Shown here in pieces: positions 1 to 9,223 of a stretch of 64,000 bases of DNA. A model generated the notes under the pieces. The model did not search any database, was not told the origin of the DNA, and worked only from the letters and a program-made list of their open reading frames with translations. The stretch comes from Mongoliitalea lutea. Its GTDB lineage: Bacteria; Bacteroidota; Bacteroidia; Cytophagales; Cyclobacteriaceae. Each line of letters starts with the position of its first letter. Within the stretch, counting starts at the first letter, position 1. Made by a program: the position numbers and the translations under genes. Location: NCBI RefSeq assembly GCF_014652135.1, contig NZ_BMYF01000001.1, positions 62,650 through 126,649 on the forward strand, read 5' to 3'.

Positions 1-812
1 GCATCTTGAGGCATAAAAATCAAGTTGGCCAATCCTGCCCCATGAATAGACATCAAAATCTTGGTTTCCCTCATCAGTTCCCGTTGCTCCCGAAAACTCA
101 ATTTCTCCATTTGCATGATTTCAAATCCATGCTCTTGGAGCATAGGGATCAATTCCGTCTCATTCTCCACTTTTCGTTTTCCAGCTTCTTTTCTTGATAT
201 ATAGATCCTTCTAGTTGCTTCCTTGGTTTGAGACAAATCCAATTCTTGAAATTTAAAAATCACATTCTTAAGGTATAAAGGATCAAAGGCACAGGGGGAA
301 TCATGACTAGCCACGTAGAGGGAATTCACCTTGACGGTTTGACGGAAATTGAAGGTGATGACTTCCACCTGAAGATCTGCTAAACTTTCCTTGACATAAT
401 GAGCTCTATAGATATGCTCAGGGATCAAGAGTGCTGCTTTAATTCCATGAGCTTGCAAGGCAAATAATCGGGGTAGACATTCTAAAATCCAGTGAAAATA
501 ATTCCTGGCCCATGAATCGGTAATCCAAATAGCTTCTTGAATATGAGTTTCCGGAAATACCTTGGACTTCAACCATTGTTTCCAAACCTGAACCTGTCCC
601 CTTTTCTGAATAGGAAGGCAAAAATCTTCGAATAGCTTGGTACCGGAGAAAATATAATACTGGGATACGGAGACTTCCCTGAGCTCTTCTAAAAAGGCCT
701 CACTGACTAGACATTCCCGAATGGATTCGAAACGAACCTGTTCTGCTTCTGTATAATTAACGGGGAGAGCCCGACTATAAGAATAAGCCTTGCGAACCTC
801 TTTGATTCTCAT
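1..812 (-). CDS. Glycosyltransferase family 61 (DUF563) protein, C-terminus cut off by window edge
   Basis: The first 270 residues are visible, with no in-frame stop. Translation from the ATG at 812 gives an aromatic WITDSWARNYFHWILECLPRL stretch (residues 96-116) and IHGAGLANLIFMP near residues 256-268. Together these are the hallmark of the DUF563/GT61 family of capsular or O-glycan glycosyltransferases. The start overlaps the stop of the preceding gene as ATGA (809-812), so the two are translationally coupled. The likely role is adding a sugar to the exported polysaccharide of this cluster; donor and acceptor cannot be read from sequence. The gene continues beyond position 1. Confidence 0.85.
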   Translation of the reverse strand, partial: MRIKEVRKAYSYSRALPVNYTEAEQVRFESIRECLVSEAFLEELREVSVSQYYIFSGTKLFEDFCLPIQKRGQVQVWKQWLKSKVFPETHIQEAIWITDSWARNYFHWILECLPRLFALQAHGIKAALLIPEHIYRAHYVKESLADLQVEVITFNFRQTVKVNSLYVASHDSPCAFDPLYLKNVIFKFQELDLSQTKEATRRIYISRKEAGKRKVENETELIPMLQEHGFEIMQMEKLSFREQRELMRETKILMSIHGAGLANLIFMPQD

Positions 813-1714
813 CCAATCTCTTGGTTGGTTTGTACTCCTTGATTTTTTGCTTGGGTAAGGATCTCTTCCAATTTTGCTTTCTTTCCTTCTATATCGTTGA
901 TCGACCGCCAATTGGATAAACTGACAAAGTGAATCCAGGCATCGTCTAAAATCTCGAAACTCTGATTTTGAATTCCTTCTCCATTGTCAGAAATCTGCTT
1001 GACTTCATAGGATGCCAAAGGTCCTGGATATGCCATTTTGGAGTAAAGTTTATTCCATAATCCTCCTCCTGTATCGAGAAAAAAACCATCCAGAAAATGC
1101 TTAGAGAAAAAATTCAAGCTCCAAGGAAAAAATCCCTTGACCAAATTCTTCTCAAAAAAGCAAAATCCTGCCCATAGTGACCAATAGGGTACTTCTTCAC
1201 TTATCTTTTTTTGGTAGGAGTCTTTGGAGTAGGCATGCAAGACCCGACCATAGATTCCATTATTGATCTTAGCCAAACTAGAATAAGGTTTAAGTGGAAA
1301 AATATCATGATCCAAAAAACCAAAAACCTTTGCATTCGATTTTCTGACCAACTGATAATAAGCCCAATGCATCGCTGCTGCATGGGATTTGTTTTCCCGA
1401 TAAGGATTTGAATGCGGTACTCCTGCGTAGCCGACTCCATGCCTAAGGCAAATGTCCCGAATAGACTTTCGAACGTCTAGATCAGAAGAATTGTCTACGA
1501 TGATATGATCAAACGGATCTTGCAGGTTATTTTTTAGCAAAACGATTTGCCGCTCGATCAGTGAAGCCTCGTTAAATGCAATGGTGAGAATTAGAAATTC
1601 AGAATCAGATTCCGGAGAAATTGGAATAAAATCCAATGGATTCTTCAGAATAAACTTCCAATACCTAGATTTTTTAAGGATGGTGGAGAATAGATTCAAA
1701 TTCGAATGGATCAA
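809..1714 (-). CDS. Putative GT-A type glycosyltransferase
   Basis: A 301-residue soluble protein. A beta-strand start (FLILTIAFNEASL, residues ~40-52) and the acidic triad FLDHDIFP (D135, D137) fit a nucleotide-sugar and metal binding GT-A fold. The family is less certain than for its neighbours, because overall similarity to GT2 is weak. The start codon is TTG at 1714: an in-frame TAA lies just upstream and the next methionine is far downstream. The gene lies 9 bp after the GT2 gene and overlaps the GT61 gene by 4 bp, so it belongs to the polysaccharide operon. It is probably a cytoplasmic sugar transferase acting on the lipid-linked glycan. Confidence 0.7.
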   Translation of the reverse strand: MIHSNLNLFSTILKKSRYWKFILKNPLDFIPISPESDSEFLILTIAFNEASLIERQIVLLKNNLQDPFDHIIVDNSSDLDVRKSIRDICLRHGVGYAGVPHSNPYRENKSHAAAMHWAYYQLVRKSNAKVFGFLDHDIFPLKPYSSLAKINNGIYGRVLHAYSKDSYQKKISEEVPYWSLWAGFCFFEKNLVKGFFPWSLNFFSKHFLDGFFLDTGGGLWNKLYSKMAYPGPLASYEVKQISDNGEGIQNQSFEILDDAWIHFVSLSNWRSINDIEGKKAKLEEILTQAKNQGVQTNQEIG

Positions 1715-1723
1715 ATGGCCGAC

Positions 1724-2521
1724 TTACTTAATAAAAGGCTTACGCAAAATGTACTTATAGTAAAGGATTCTTAAAAAGTAGGAAAATGGATTCTTCTGAA
1801 TATTGTCCAAGACGCGAAAGTATTGCCGATATTTTTTATGGTACAAATACCCATATTTAGCTCCAAAGTATTGAAGCATCCGCTCTCTTCTTTCCTGATC
1901 AACCACTCCCATCATCGAATCTTCTCTTACCCTGTAGTCGAATACCACTTGATTTAGGAAATGAAATTTCCATTGAGTCTGGGAAAGACGGAGCCAAAGA
2001 TCAGCATCTTCCCAACCTGCCAAATCAGGATGTACATGAAAACCACCAACTTCTTCAAAAGCACTTCGTCTGATAAACACGCATGCATCAATATAATTTC
2101 CGGCTAGCAGCGCATCAAAGCTGTAAGGAATGGTTTTAAACCTCGGGGTATCGGAAGTAGCTCCAAAAAAATGAGGGAGCCCATAAACAATACCTATTTT
2201 TTGATCCATTTCAAACGCATTAATTGAATATTCAAAATAATTTCTACGAATAAGATTATCATCATCCAAAAACAAAATATACTCACCTTTGGATAAGCTA
2301 ACTCCATTATTTCTAGCAGAAGCCAATCCCATATTTGATTGATGAATAATAGTTACTCTAGGATCAGATATTTTTTTATATAAATCCAAGGTGAGTTCAA
2401 AAATTGACCCATCATTAACAACAATAACCTCTAATTCAAAATCATTTATCTTCAGAACACTATCTATAGCTTCTAAAAGATATTTCCTAGAATTATAAGA
2501 TGGAATTATAACGGAAATCAA
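1724..2521 (-). CDS. Family 2 glycosyltransferase
   Basis: A 265-residue GT2 enzyme. The N-terminus ISVIIPSYNSRKYLLEAIDSV, the EVIVVNDGS strand (residues 31-39) and LDDDN (85-89, metal/UDP-sugar binding) are typical. GGFHVHPDLAGWEDADLWLRL matches the acceptor/catalytic ED region. The start is TTG at 2521, overlapping the methyltransferase stop as TTGA. The N-terminal half of the gene (about 2200-2521) is strikingly AT-rich, whereas the C-terminal half has ordinary composition, suggesting a recombination joint inside the gene. The exact sugar transferred is unknown. Confidence 0.88.
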   Translation of the reverse strand: MISVIIPSYNSRKYLLEAIDSVLKINDFELEVIVVNDGSIFELTLDLYKKISDPRVTIIHQSNMGLASARNNGVSLSKGEYILFLDDDNLIRRNYFEYSINAFEMDQKIGIVYGLPHFFGATSDTPRFKTIPYSFDALLAGNYIDACVFIRRSAFEEVGGFHVHPDLAGWEDADLWLRLSQTQWKFHFLNQVVFDYRVREDSMMGVVDQERRERMLQYFGAKYGYLYHKKYRQYFRVLDNIQKNPFSYFLRILYYKYILRKPFIK

Positions 2522-3255
2522 TTTTTTATAATTTTAAAAAATCTTTTTTTCAAAAGACTAAAATAAAATTTAAGAGATTCGTTACCTGAAAAAATATTCC
2601 CGAGTTTTTCATGTGCCTTCAATAATTCATTATTTTTAAAAAAAAGCAAATCAGGATGAACAATAGATAACGGACTACTTAAATTAAATTCCTTAACATA
2701 AACTCCCTTTCTAACAACTAGAAAAATATTTTGTTTATACCAGAATTCAATTCTTTCATCATTCCAAACCTGAGGTCTAATTATATCATAAAAATAAAAG
2801 TCTTGAATTAAAAATAACTTCTGCCAATATTCAGGCCATTTTTCATTAACATGATGTTGCCCTCCTTGCCCTGGTATTGCAGCAGAAAATAGAATAATAT
2901 CACTATGGTTAATTAAAGTCTTGACTAACACCTCAGAGGACTTTTCACTTATATGTTCTGCAACCTCCAGACAAAGCGCAAGATCAAATTTCCTATTAAG
3001 ATTTAATGGAATATTTAAGTCATGAGAAATAAACTCTTCCTCTGAAAGATATTTAGATAACAAACTTTTACTGACATAATCACCGTCAACACCAAGAACC
3101 TCATTTACTCCATACTCTTTAAAAACAGAGAGCCACGTCCCAATTCCACACCCAATATCTAAGACAGAATCAGGATTGATAATTTGATTTACAATTGGAA
3201 TAATTAAGTTTGCCGAACTAGTATTGTGTATATTTTCTGAGTGTATATAGTTCAT
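2518..3255 (-). CDS. SAM-dependent class I methyltransferase of the polysaccharide cluster
   Basis: A 245-residue protein. Motif I VLDIGCGIGTW is at residues 31-41 and the acidic end of strand 2, EVLGVDGDYV, at about 52-61, followed by FDLALCLEVAEHI, the usual motif-III/IV region. This is a standard Rossmann SAM methyltransferase. It sits between the export ATPase and a glycosyltransferase with 4-bp overlaps on both sides. It may methylate a sugar, possibly the chain terminus, which would fit the neighbouring Wzt C-terminal recognition domain; that link is an inference. The whole gene is very AT-rich (some 60-bp stretches are near 12 percent GC), unlike the flanking genes. Confidence 0.82.
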   Translation of the reverse strand: MNYIHSENIHNTSSANLIIPIVNQIINPDSVLDIGCGIGTWLSVFKEYGVNEVLGVDGDYVSKSLLSKYLSEEEFISHDLNIPLNLNRKFDLALCLEVAEHISEKSSEVLVKTLINHSDIILFSAAIPGQGGQHHVNEKWPEYWQKLFLIQDFYFYDIIRPQVWNDERIEFWYKQNIFLVVRKGVYVKEFNLSSPLSIVHPDLLFFKNNELLKAHEKLGNIFSGNESLKFYFSLLKKRFFKIIKN

Positions 3256-4490
3256 TCAATTGTTTTATTTATTTCCCAAATCACGGCTGGATTATATGCA
3301 CCTATATATAAAGGATTAGGAAGATCATTGTAAACAGATAAAGAAATAAATTCAAAAGTTATAGCATTATCAATTTTTTCAAGATCAATTGATCCGTTAC
3401 TAAACCAAACTGAAATCTTATATACTCCTGAATGAATTCTTAAATCTTCCAATCTTGCTTTAAATTTTCCTTCTTTATTTTTTATTGACAAATAATTAAT
3501 TGTGTGGAATCTAGGATTTGACCCAAAAACAGGAGAGCCTAACTGATTGTAAACAACAAAACCAAAAATTGGATTTTGAATGGGTTTATTTGAGAAAAAT
3601 TCAAAATTTATTTCAAATACACCTGATTTTAAAAGCTCTAAATCAAGATCAATTTTCGAAATGAAAGTATCATTACCATTTGCCTGTAATTTTTTATTTA
3701 CTATATCGCTATCTAAGTACTCGGAAATTACTTTTTCTATCAATCCACTTGAAACAATAGTCCCATTCTTTAGGATTAATCCTTTTTGACAAAGATTTTT
3801 TATCGCATCCATCTGATGGGACACAAACAATACCGTTCTTCCCTGATTCTTACTCACATCTTCCATTTTACCCAAGCACTTTTTTTGGAACTCATAATCC
3901 CCTACAGCCAACACCTCATCAATGATTAAAATTTCTGGATCGAGATGCGCAGCCACCGAAAACCCTAAGCGGACTTTCATCCCGGAGGAATAAAACTTCA
4001 CAGGGGTATCGATAAACTTCTCAACTCCAGAGAAATCAATGATTTCATCCAGTTTGGAATCAATCTCTCTTCGAGTCATGCCCAAGATTGTTCCGTTCAT
4101 GTAGATATTTTCTCTTCCGCTAAGCTCGGGATGGAAGCCGGTTCCTACTTCTAAGAGAGAAGCAACTCTGCCATGAATTTCAATTTTACCGGAAGTGGGT
4201 TCGGTAATTTGGGACAGGATTTTCAGCAAGGTTGATTTGCCTGCCCCATTCTTCCCAATGATTCCCAATACCTCCCCTCCCTTCACTTCAAACGAGATAT
4301 CTTTTAAGGCCCAAAAAACAGAATCATCCTCCTGACCAAACCGATTCAGTGCCCGTAATTGTTTTAGGTTTTTCCAAGGAGACTGGATGGCCTGAGATAT
4401 CTGACCGAGTAAGGTATCGGATTGCTTTTCCTTTAATCCCAGGCGATACCTTTTGGATAGCTGATCTACCTTAATAACTGACTTACTCAA
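3252..4490 (-). CDS. wzt: ABC transporter ATP-binding protein for polysaccharide export (Wzt type)
   Basis: A 412-residue protein. The nucleotide-binding domain has Walker A GKNGAGKST (79-87), signature YSSGM (167-171), Walker B ILIIDE (187-192) and the H-loop histidine in FVSHQM (H225). A C-terminal beta-rich extension (about residues 250-412) corresponds to the Wzt_C carbohydrate-recognition domain that selects finished O-antigen chains. It energises export through the permease Wzm, which lies unusually far away at 11978-12796. Composition changes sharply inside the gene: the ATPase part is about 40-45 percent GC and the C-terminal domain about 25 percent, consistent with exchange of the recognition domain together with the adjacent glycan genes. 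It overlaps the methyltransferase start by 4 bp. Confidence 0.92.
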   Translation of the reverse strand: MSKSVIKVDQLSKRYRLGLKEKQSDTLLGQISQAIQSPWKNLKQLRALNRFGQEDDSVFWALKDISFEVKGGEVLGIIGKNGAGKSTLLKILSQITEPTSGKIEIHGRVASLLEVGTGFHPELSGRENIYMNGTILGMTRREIDSKLDEIIDFSGVEKFIDTPVKFYSSGMKVRLGFSVAAHLDPEILIIDEVLAVGDYEFQKKCLGKMEDVSKNQGRTVLFVSHQMDAIKNLCQKGLILKNGTIVSSGLIEKVISEYLDSDIVNKKLQANGNDTFISKIDLDLELLKSGVFEINFEFFSNKPIQNPIFGFVVYNQLGSPVFGSNPRFHTINYLSIKNKEGKFKARLEDLRIHSGVYKISVWFSNGSIDLEKIDNAITFEFISLSVYNDLPNPLYIGAYNPAVIWEINKTIE

Positions 4491-4522
4491 TTTTATCTTT
4501 CATTTTCAAGTCCTTTACTTGA

Positions 4523-5755
4523 TTACCAAATGCCAATCAATAAAGAATGAACCACACCTATGATCAAGAAATTAGCATACAGAGCAAATTCCAAAAAGCT
4601 GGATTTTTTCACATTTTGAAGGTTCAATTGTTCCATACTGTACACAAATATCAACAGCGGAAATAAGATAAACCAGCGGTATTCGACTCTGCTGATGGGC
4701 AATAAGGCGAAGGCCAATGAAAAACTTCCAAACATCAAAAATACAAGTAGGGAAGGGGATAAAAAATCCCTGTTCCAAAGGCTTTTCCATACTATGGTCA
4801 GAAAAAATACATAGACCAAGCCCAACTTCCATAAGGTGGCTTTGTTAATCAATATCAATTGTCGGATCGCATTTTTTAGAGTCAAAGTAGGATTCATCAA
4901 GATACCTGCAGCATAGGATTTGGGTAGCGCTACGGAAGGGTTTGCCTCCTTGTAGGCTTCTACTTCTGCCCGAGACAGGCCCTCTTTTCCGAGCATCAAT
5001 TGGAGGTAGTTCTTCTCTTGCCAATAGCCATCATATATTCCCTCATTTTTATCATGGAAAGCGAGAGTACCCTTTTGTACCAATGATGGTAGGTAAATCA
5101 GTCCTGTCAGTCCAATGAAGACCCCAAAAGAGAAGGCTAGGTTTCCCAACTTAAGTTTTTTTTCCATCACTAATGCCCCCAAAACAAATAGGATACCCGG
5201 AAGATAGAAAACCAAGAGTTCGCGGGTTCCCAATGCTAGGGCAAAGGCTACACTTGCGATAGTTATTGAAGTTTTAGAATATCCGCGAATCAAAATCAAA
5301 AGGTGATAAATACCCAAAGAAATCCAAAACAGAAACAGGCTATCATTGCAGGCCGAGAAAAACGAATTGTAAACAACTGTCAGGTAGGTAATCACCAAGA
5401 AAGCAAGCAGCCGGTAGGGACGGGAAAGATTAACCACTTTGAACAGATATACCGTCCAAATCCCTATGATTCCCAACATACTCAGCACATTCACCACCTT
5501 CATACTTATAAATGGATTTTGGATGAACACATCTACAGCAAATACTATGGCGTTGAAAACGGGGCTTGTACCAGAGACTATACTATCTACCCATCCGTTT
5601 TCCAAAAAGAAATTGAATTTGTTGACAAACTGAATCTCATCTTTGATAGGGTATGGAATGGAGAGGTAATGTTTCCATCGGTGAATTAGCAATCTAACAA
5701 TGGCAGTTGCCAAGGCTATCCAAGTTGCAGACTTCAGTATTTGTAAAAGTTTCAA
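4523..5755 (-). CDS. Multipass membrane protein, probable GT-C type glycosyltransferase
   Basis: A 410-residue integral membrane protein with about ten hydrophobic segments. The first periplasmic loop contains YPIKDEIQF, with an acidic DE pair at about residues 38-39. That is where GT-C enzymes (GT39/GT83-like, using polyprenyl-phosphate sugars) keep their catalytic acid. No family-level match is certain. It could add a side-branch sugar on the periplasmic side, or be a cluster-specific membrane protein of another kind. It lies 32 bp upstream of wzt in the same transcription direction and 94 bp after the SGNH gene. Confidence 0.6.
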   Translation of the reverse strand: MKLLQILKSATWIALATAIVRLLIHRWKHYLSIPYPIKDEIQFVNKFNFFLENGWVDSIVSGTSPVFNAIVFAVDVFIQNPFISMKVVNVLSMLGIIGIWTVYLFKVVNLSRPYRLLAFLVITYLTVVYNSFFSACNDSLFLFWISLGIYHLLILIRGYSKTSITIASVAFALALGTRELLVFYLPGILFVLGALVMEKKLKLGNLAFSFGVFIGLTGLIYLPSLVQKGTLAFHDKNEGIYDGYWQEKNYLQLMLGKEGLSRAEVEAYKEANPSVALPKSYAAGILMNPTLTLKNAIRQLILINKATLWKLGLVYVFFLTIVWKSLWNRDFLSPSLLVFLMFGSFSLAFALLPISRVEYRWFILFPLLIFVYSMEQLNLQNVKKSSFLEFALYANFLIIGVVHSLLIGIW

Positions 5756-5849
5756 AGAATTGATCTTACCTTAATTAGTGAAATATAATTTTGAGAGAAA
5801 GAGAGTTCTATTTCGAATGCTTAGTTTAACCAAATTCGAATTCAGAATA

Positions 5850-6893
5850 TCACCTTCCATTATCCATAATCTTGATTTTCGAAGCGATGATCTTAGCAAT
5901 CAGCTTGGCACCTACCGGTGACCAATGGGTGTCATCGAAATAATATACATCTTTTAATCCAACGCTGCTTTGTTTCAATTGCTCCAAGGTATTGATCCAA
6001 TGGTACTCATTTTTCAATGTTCCCAGAATTTCAAAAAATCGAGTGCACTCCCAGCGATCCTGTTCTTTCAGGTCTTCATGATAAAAATCCAACTTATCCG
6101 GTACAGGAAGCACCATCAGTTGGACACCTTTGGACTCCAATTTTTTAGATAGACGGTTTAAAAGCTCATTCAAGTCCGAGATATCCTTTTCGTCATTATT
6201 ATTTATCCAATTCGGATTAGAGGCGTGAAAGTACAGCTGCTGATTGGGAATAGAAAAAGGACTTGCGTTCAAGTTGACCATGTAAACCTGATTGCAGCCG
6301 AGGGATGGAAAAAGGGTTCTTTTTAGGGTATAATAGGGGAATTTCAACACCCGGTCAGAAGGAAATACAAATGGATCCGTATACCGATCTGCCTTTTCCA
6401 ATTCGCGCTCAGATAACTCCCTTTGTCCTAAGATGGAATCTTCCTGAATCAAGGGGGCAGCACCATGAGTTCCGGCTTCCACAAATTGAAGAAGTGCAAA
6501 TCTGAACCGATACAGCTCAAAAAAATCCGAGCTAGCCAGAGCAACCAAAGTTTGGATTTGATTGGTATGATATTTCCGATCAATATGTACCACATCCAAA
6601 CCAAAATCTGTTGCAAGGTAATTTTGATACCCGGTGTTTCCCTGTTCGGAAAAGGAATCCCCAATTGTTAGCAGATCATACATTTGATCTTTTTCTAAGT
6701 CAGTTATCGAAAGAGTGCCATTTTCTTTTTGATATTCTTTAGCAAACTGGCTTCTATATTCCGGATACCAATCGGCGACGTATCCAATTCTCAAGAGATC
6801 CCCTTTGTTTGGAGTATAAAACACCCAAGTCAAAACCTGAAGGATGAGTATCGGAAAGATAAATAAGCCGGATTTTAACAGGAATTTGAACAT
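5850..6893 (-). CDS. AlgX/AlgJ-like SGNH O-acetyltransferase component
   Basis: From the ATG at 6893 the protein has 347 residues. It begins with one membrane anchor (MFKFLLKSGLFIFPILILQVL). The SGNH nucleophile block DLLTIGDSFSEQG (GDS at 78-80) and the C-terminal FDDTHWSPVGA (Asp and His near 320-323) are typical of ALGX/AlgJ family acetyltransferases that act in the periplasm. I chose 6893 because it begins 2 bp after the MBOAT stop; an in-frame ATG at 6941 would create a 46-bp overlap. Together with the preceding MBOAT protein it should O-acetylate the polysaccharide. Confidence 0.82.
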   Translation of the reverse strand: MFKFLLKSGLFIFPILILQVLTWVFYTPNKGDLLRIGYVADWYPEYRSQFAKEYQKENGTLSITDLEKDQMYDLLTIGDSFSEQGNTGYQNYLATDFGLDVVHIDRKYHTNQIQTLVALASSDFFELYRFRFALLQFVEAGTHGAAPLIQEDSILGQRELSERELEKADRYTDPFVFPSDRVLKFPYYTLKRTLFPSLGCNQVYMVNLNASPFSIPNQQLYFHASNPNWINNNDEKDISDLNELLNRLSKKLESKGVQLMVLPVPDKLDFYHEDLKEQDRWECTRFFEILGTLKNEYHWINTLEQLKQSSVGLKDVYYFDDTHWSPVGAKLIAKIIASKIKIMDNGR

Positions 6894-6895
6894 GG

Positions 6896-8398
6896 CTAAA
6901 ACTGGAAATAGATAAACTGATTTTCTTGTCCGCCCATCCAAAATATCAGTCCTATCAGAGAATAATAAAACGAATACCGAATAAGAGGCTTCTGGTAGGC
7001 TACAAAATTCAAAGGTCTAGTCGCTTCCCCTCTACCCAACCAATCCAATACCAGAAACAAGATTAAGGCTCCTCTCAGATCATAGGGAAAGAAAGCAAAC
7101 GATTTGGGGAAAAATGGCTGATTGAACACGCCAGTCAGATAGTCTATAGCTTCAGTGATGTTGGATGATCTAAAAAAGACCCAAGCCACTGTCACCAAAA
7201 AAAAAGTAAACATGATTTGAAAGACTTCTCCAAAATTAGGAATCAGGTGACGTCCTGAATTGAGAAAGGTCCTGTTTTTCCCGAATATAAACAGAGGAAT
7301 AAACATGGTCGCATGAATCCCTCCCCAGGCGATAAAGGTCCAATTGGCCCCATGCCAAAATCCGGAGACCAAGAAGACAATAAAGATATTACGGATGGCC
7401 TTAGCTTTGGAAACTTGGCTCCCTCCAAGGGGGATATAGACATAATCTCGAAACCAAGTGGAAAGGGAAATATGCCATCTACGCCAAAATTCTGCAATAT
7501 CCCTGCTGAAATAAGGCGTTCGGAAATTGGTCATCAGGTCAAAACCAAAGAGTTTTGCCGTACCGATGGCAATATCCGAGTAGCCGGAGAAGTCCCCGTA
7601 GATCTGAAAGGCGAAAAGGACAGCTCCAATAATCAGTTCAATCCCCGAGGCGGACTGATAGTTATCGAAGATGGGATTGACTACCAAAGCGCAGTTGTCA
7701 GCAATCACCACCTTTTTGAAAAATCCCCAAAGGATAAGTTTCATCCCATCCGAGCCTTGCTGGTAATCAAATTCCCTCTTTTTAAAGAACTGAGGAAGTA
7801 AATGAGAGGCTCGCTCGATCGGGCCTGCTACCAGCTGAGGAAAGAAAGACACATATGCGAAGAAAGCAACGGGGGCCTGGGTAGGTTTCATCTTACCCCG
7901 ATACACATCGATGGTATAGCTCAGCGTCTGAAAGGTATAGAAACTGATTCCTACGGGAAGAATTATGTTGAGTGTACCGGAATGAGCCTGAAAACCCAAA
8001 AGAGTGAGCAAGTCTGTGGCCGAATCGATAAAGAAGTTGAAGTATTTGAAGAAACCAAGTAAGCCGAGGTTGAAGACAAGGCTAAGGGTAAGGTAAAATT
8101 TAGGATTCTTGAACCAACTTATGTAAGTGGTTAGTGGTAAGTTGTGAGTAGGGTTGAGCGATTCTTCATCACTTACCTCTAACTTTTTACTACTTACAAT
8201 TTTAAGCCCGCACCAATAATCCACTACTGAACTGGCAATAATCAATCCTAAAAACCGCCAATCCCACCAGCCATAAAAGACATAGCTTGCTAGGAGGATG
8301 AATGCGTTTTGAAATTTAAGATTTTTCTGAAAGACAAACCAATAAGCCAAGAAGACTAAGGGTAAGAAAATCAGAAATTCGACTGATGTAAAGATCAA
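6896..8398 (-). CDS. MBOAT family O-acyltransferase (AlgI-like)
   Basis: A 500-residue polytopic membrane protein. Family marks include FFPQLVAGPIERA (~185-197), GDFSGYSDIAIG, FWRRWHISLSTWFRDYVYIPLGG (~304-326) and SGFWHGANWTF with the invariant histidine at 349. Such proteins move acetyl groups from the cytoplasm to a periplasmic SGNH transferase, here the gene directly downstream. An unusual polar insert occupies about residues 69-94 between membrane segments (8117-8194). Its DNA resembles simple CACTAACCACTTAC-type repeats. The gene lies 9 bp after the FkbM gene, so the cluster is tightly packed here. Confidence 0.92.
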   Translation of the reverse strand: MIFTSVEFLIFLPLVFLAYWFVFQKNLKFQNAFILLASYVFYGWWDWRFLGLIIASSVVDYWCGLKIVSSKKLEVSDEESLNPTHNLPLTTYISWFKNPKFYLTLSLVFNLGLLGFFKYFNFFIDSATDLLTLLGFQAHSGTLNIILPVGISFYTFQTLSYTIDVYRGKMKPTQAPVAFFAYVSFFPQLVAGPIERASHLLPQFFKKREFDYQQGSDGMKLILWGFFKKVVIADNCALVVNPIFDNYQSASGIELIIGAVLFAFQIYGDFSGYSDIAIGTAKLFGFDLMTNFRTPYFSRDIAEFWRRWHISLSTWFRDYVYIPLGGSQVSKAKAIRNIFIVFLVSGFWHGANWTFIAWGGIHATMFIPLFIFGKNRTFLNSGRHLIPNFGEVFQIMFTFFLVTVAWVFFRSSNITEAIDYLTGVFNQPFFPKSFAFFPYDLRGALILFLVLDWLGRGEATRPLNFVAYQKPLIRYSFYYSLIGLIFWMGGQENQFIYFQF

Positions 8399-8407
8399 GG
8401 GTAATTC

Positions 8408-9223
8408 CTATTTACCTTTAAATGATTTAGTTAAAGAATCACCAAATGCTAAAGCAATAAAGTTGGCTGTTAAAAAATTTTCCTTTTTGACTGAATAAGG
8501 AGAAAAATCAATATAAGTTGGGAAGATTTTTCCTACTACATATCCAAGATTTTCAAAGAATTCATAATAGTCCTTCAGCAAAACTTTACTTTCTAGACTA
8601 AATTGGCCGTATTCAAATTGAATTAATCGAATCCTTTTTTCTTTTAAAAAAAAACTAAACCCTTGCAAAACTTTGAATTCACTTCCTTCTACATCTATTT
8701 TTAAAAAATCAATAAACTCTATGTTTTTAGTGATACAAAACTCATCGCCAGTCATCATTTCGACAATCTCAAGTTCATAATCATCGCTTAATGAAGGATG
8801 CTTATAAATTGAACTGAAAAGTGAATTATCTTTAAAATAATTCATTTCGAGTTTTCCTGTTCTATCCGAAAGTGCAAGCTGATTACAACATACGCCACTA
8901 ATGACCTTTGTATTATTCTCAAGTTCTCGAAATGTAGAAGTAATAGGCTCGAAAGAATAGATATAGGCGTCAGGAATACTTTTTTTAAGGAATATAGTCC
9001 AGTCACCTTTATTGGCGCCAACATCAAAAACAATTTTAGGGTTATACTTTTTAACCTGATTAATTAACCAAAATTCACCATTTGTATAATGGTTATTGTT
9101 TTTATTTTCTAATATTTCTAAGATGTTATGCGCGAATGAAAAAATGAAACGTCCCATCCATGTAAATCGCTTTGAAGAAAAGTAAGAATATATCTTATTG
9201 CTTTTACTTGATTTGACAAACAT
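8408..9223 (-). CDS. FkbM family methyltransferase
   Basis: A 271-residue protein. Motif I KIVFDVGANKGDWTIFL (63-79) is followed by YIYSFEPITSTFRELENN (~87-104), the signature of FkbM SAM-dependent O-methyltransferases. FLKIDVEGSEFKVLQG is the conserved post-motif typical of the family. In glycan clusters these enzymes commonly methylate sugar hydroxyls; the target here is unknown. The gene is AT-rich relative to the MBOAT gene and is the first gene after about 600 bp of non-coding DNA. It may start a transcription unit controlled by the palindromic element at 9616-9669, although that lies more than 390 bp upstream. Confidence 0.87.
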   Translation of the reverse strand: MFVKSSKSNKIYSYFSSKRFTWMGRFIFSFAHNILEILENKNNNHYTNGEFWLINQVKKYNPKIVFDVGANKGDWTIFLKKSIPDAYIYSFEPITSTFRELENNTKVISGVCCNQLALSDRTGKLEMNYFKDNSLFSSIYKHPSLSDDYELEIVEMMTGDEFCITKNIEFIDFLKIDVEGSEFKVLQGFSFFLKEKRIRLIQFEYGQFSLESKVLLKDYYEFFENLGYVVGKIFPTYIDFSPYSVKKENFLTANFIALAFGDSLTKSFKGK

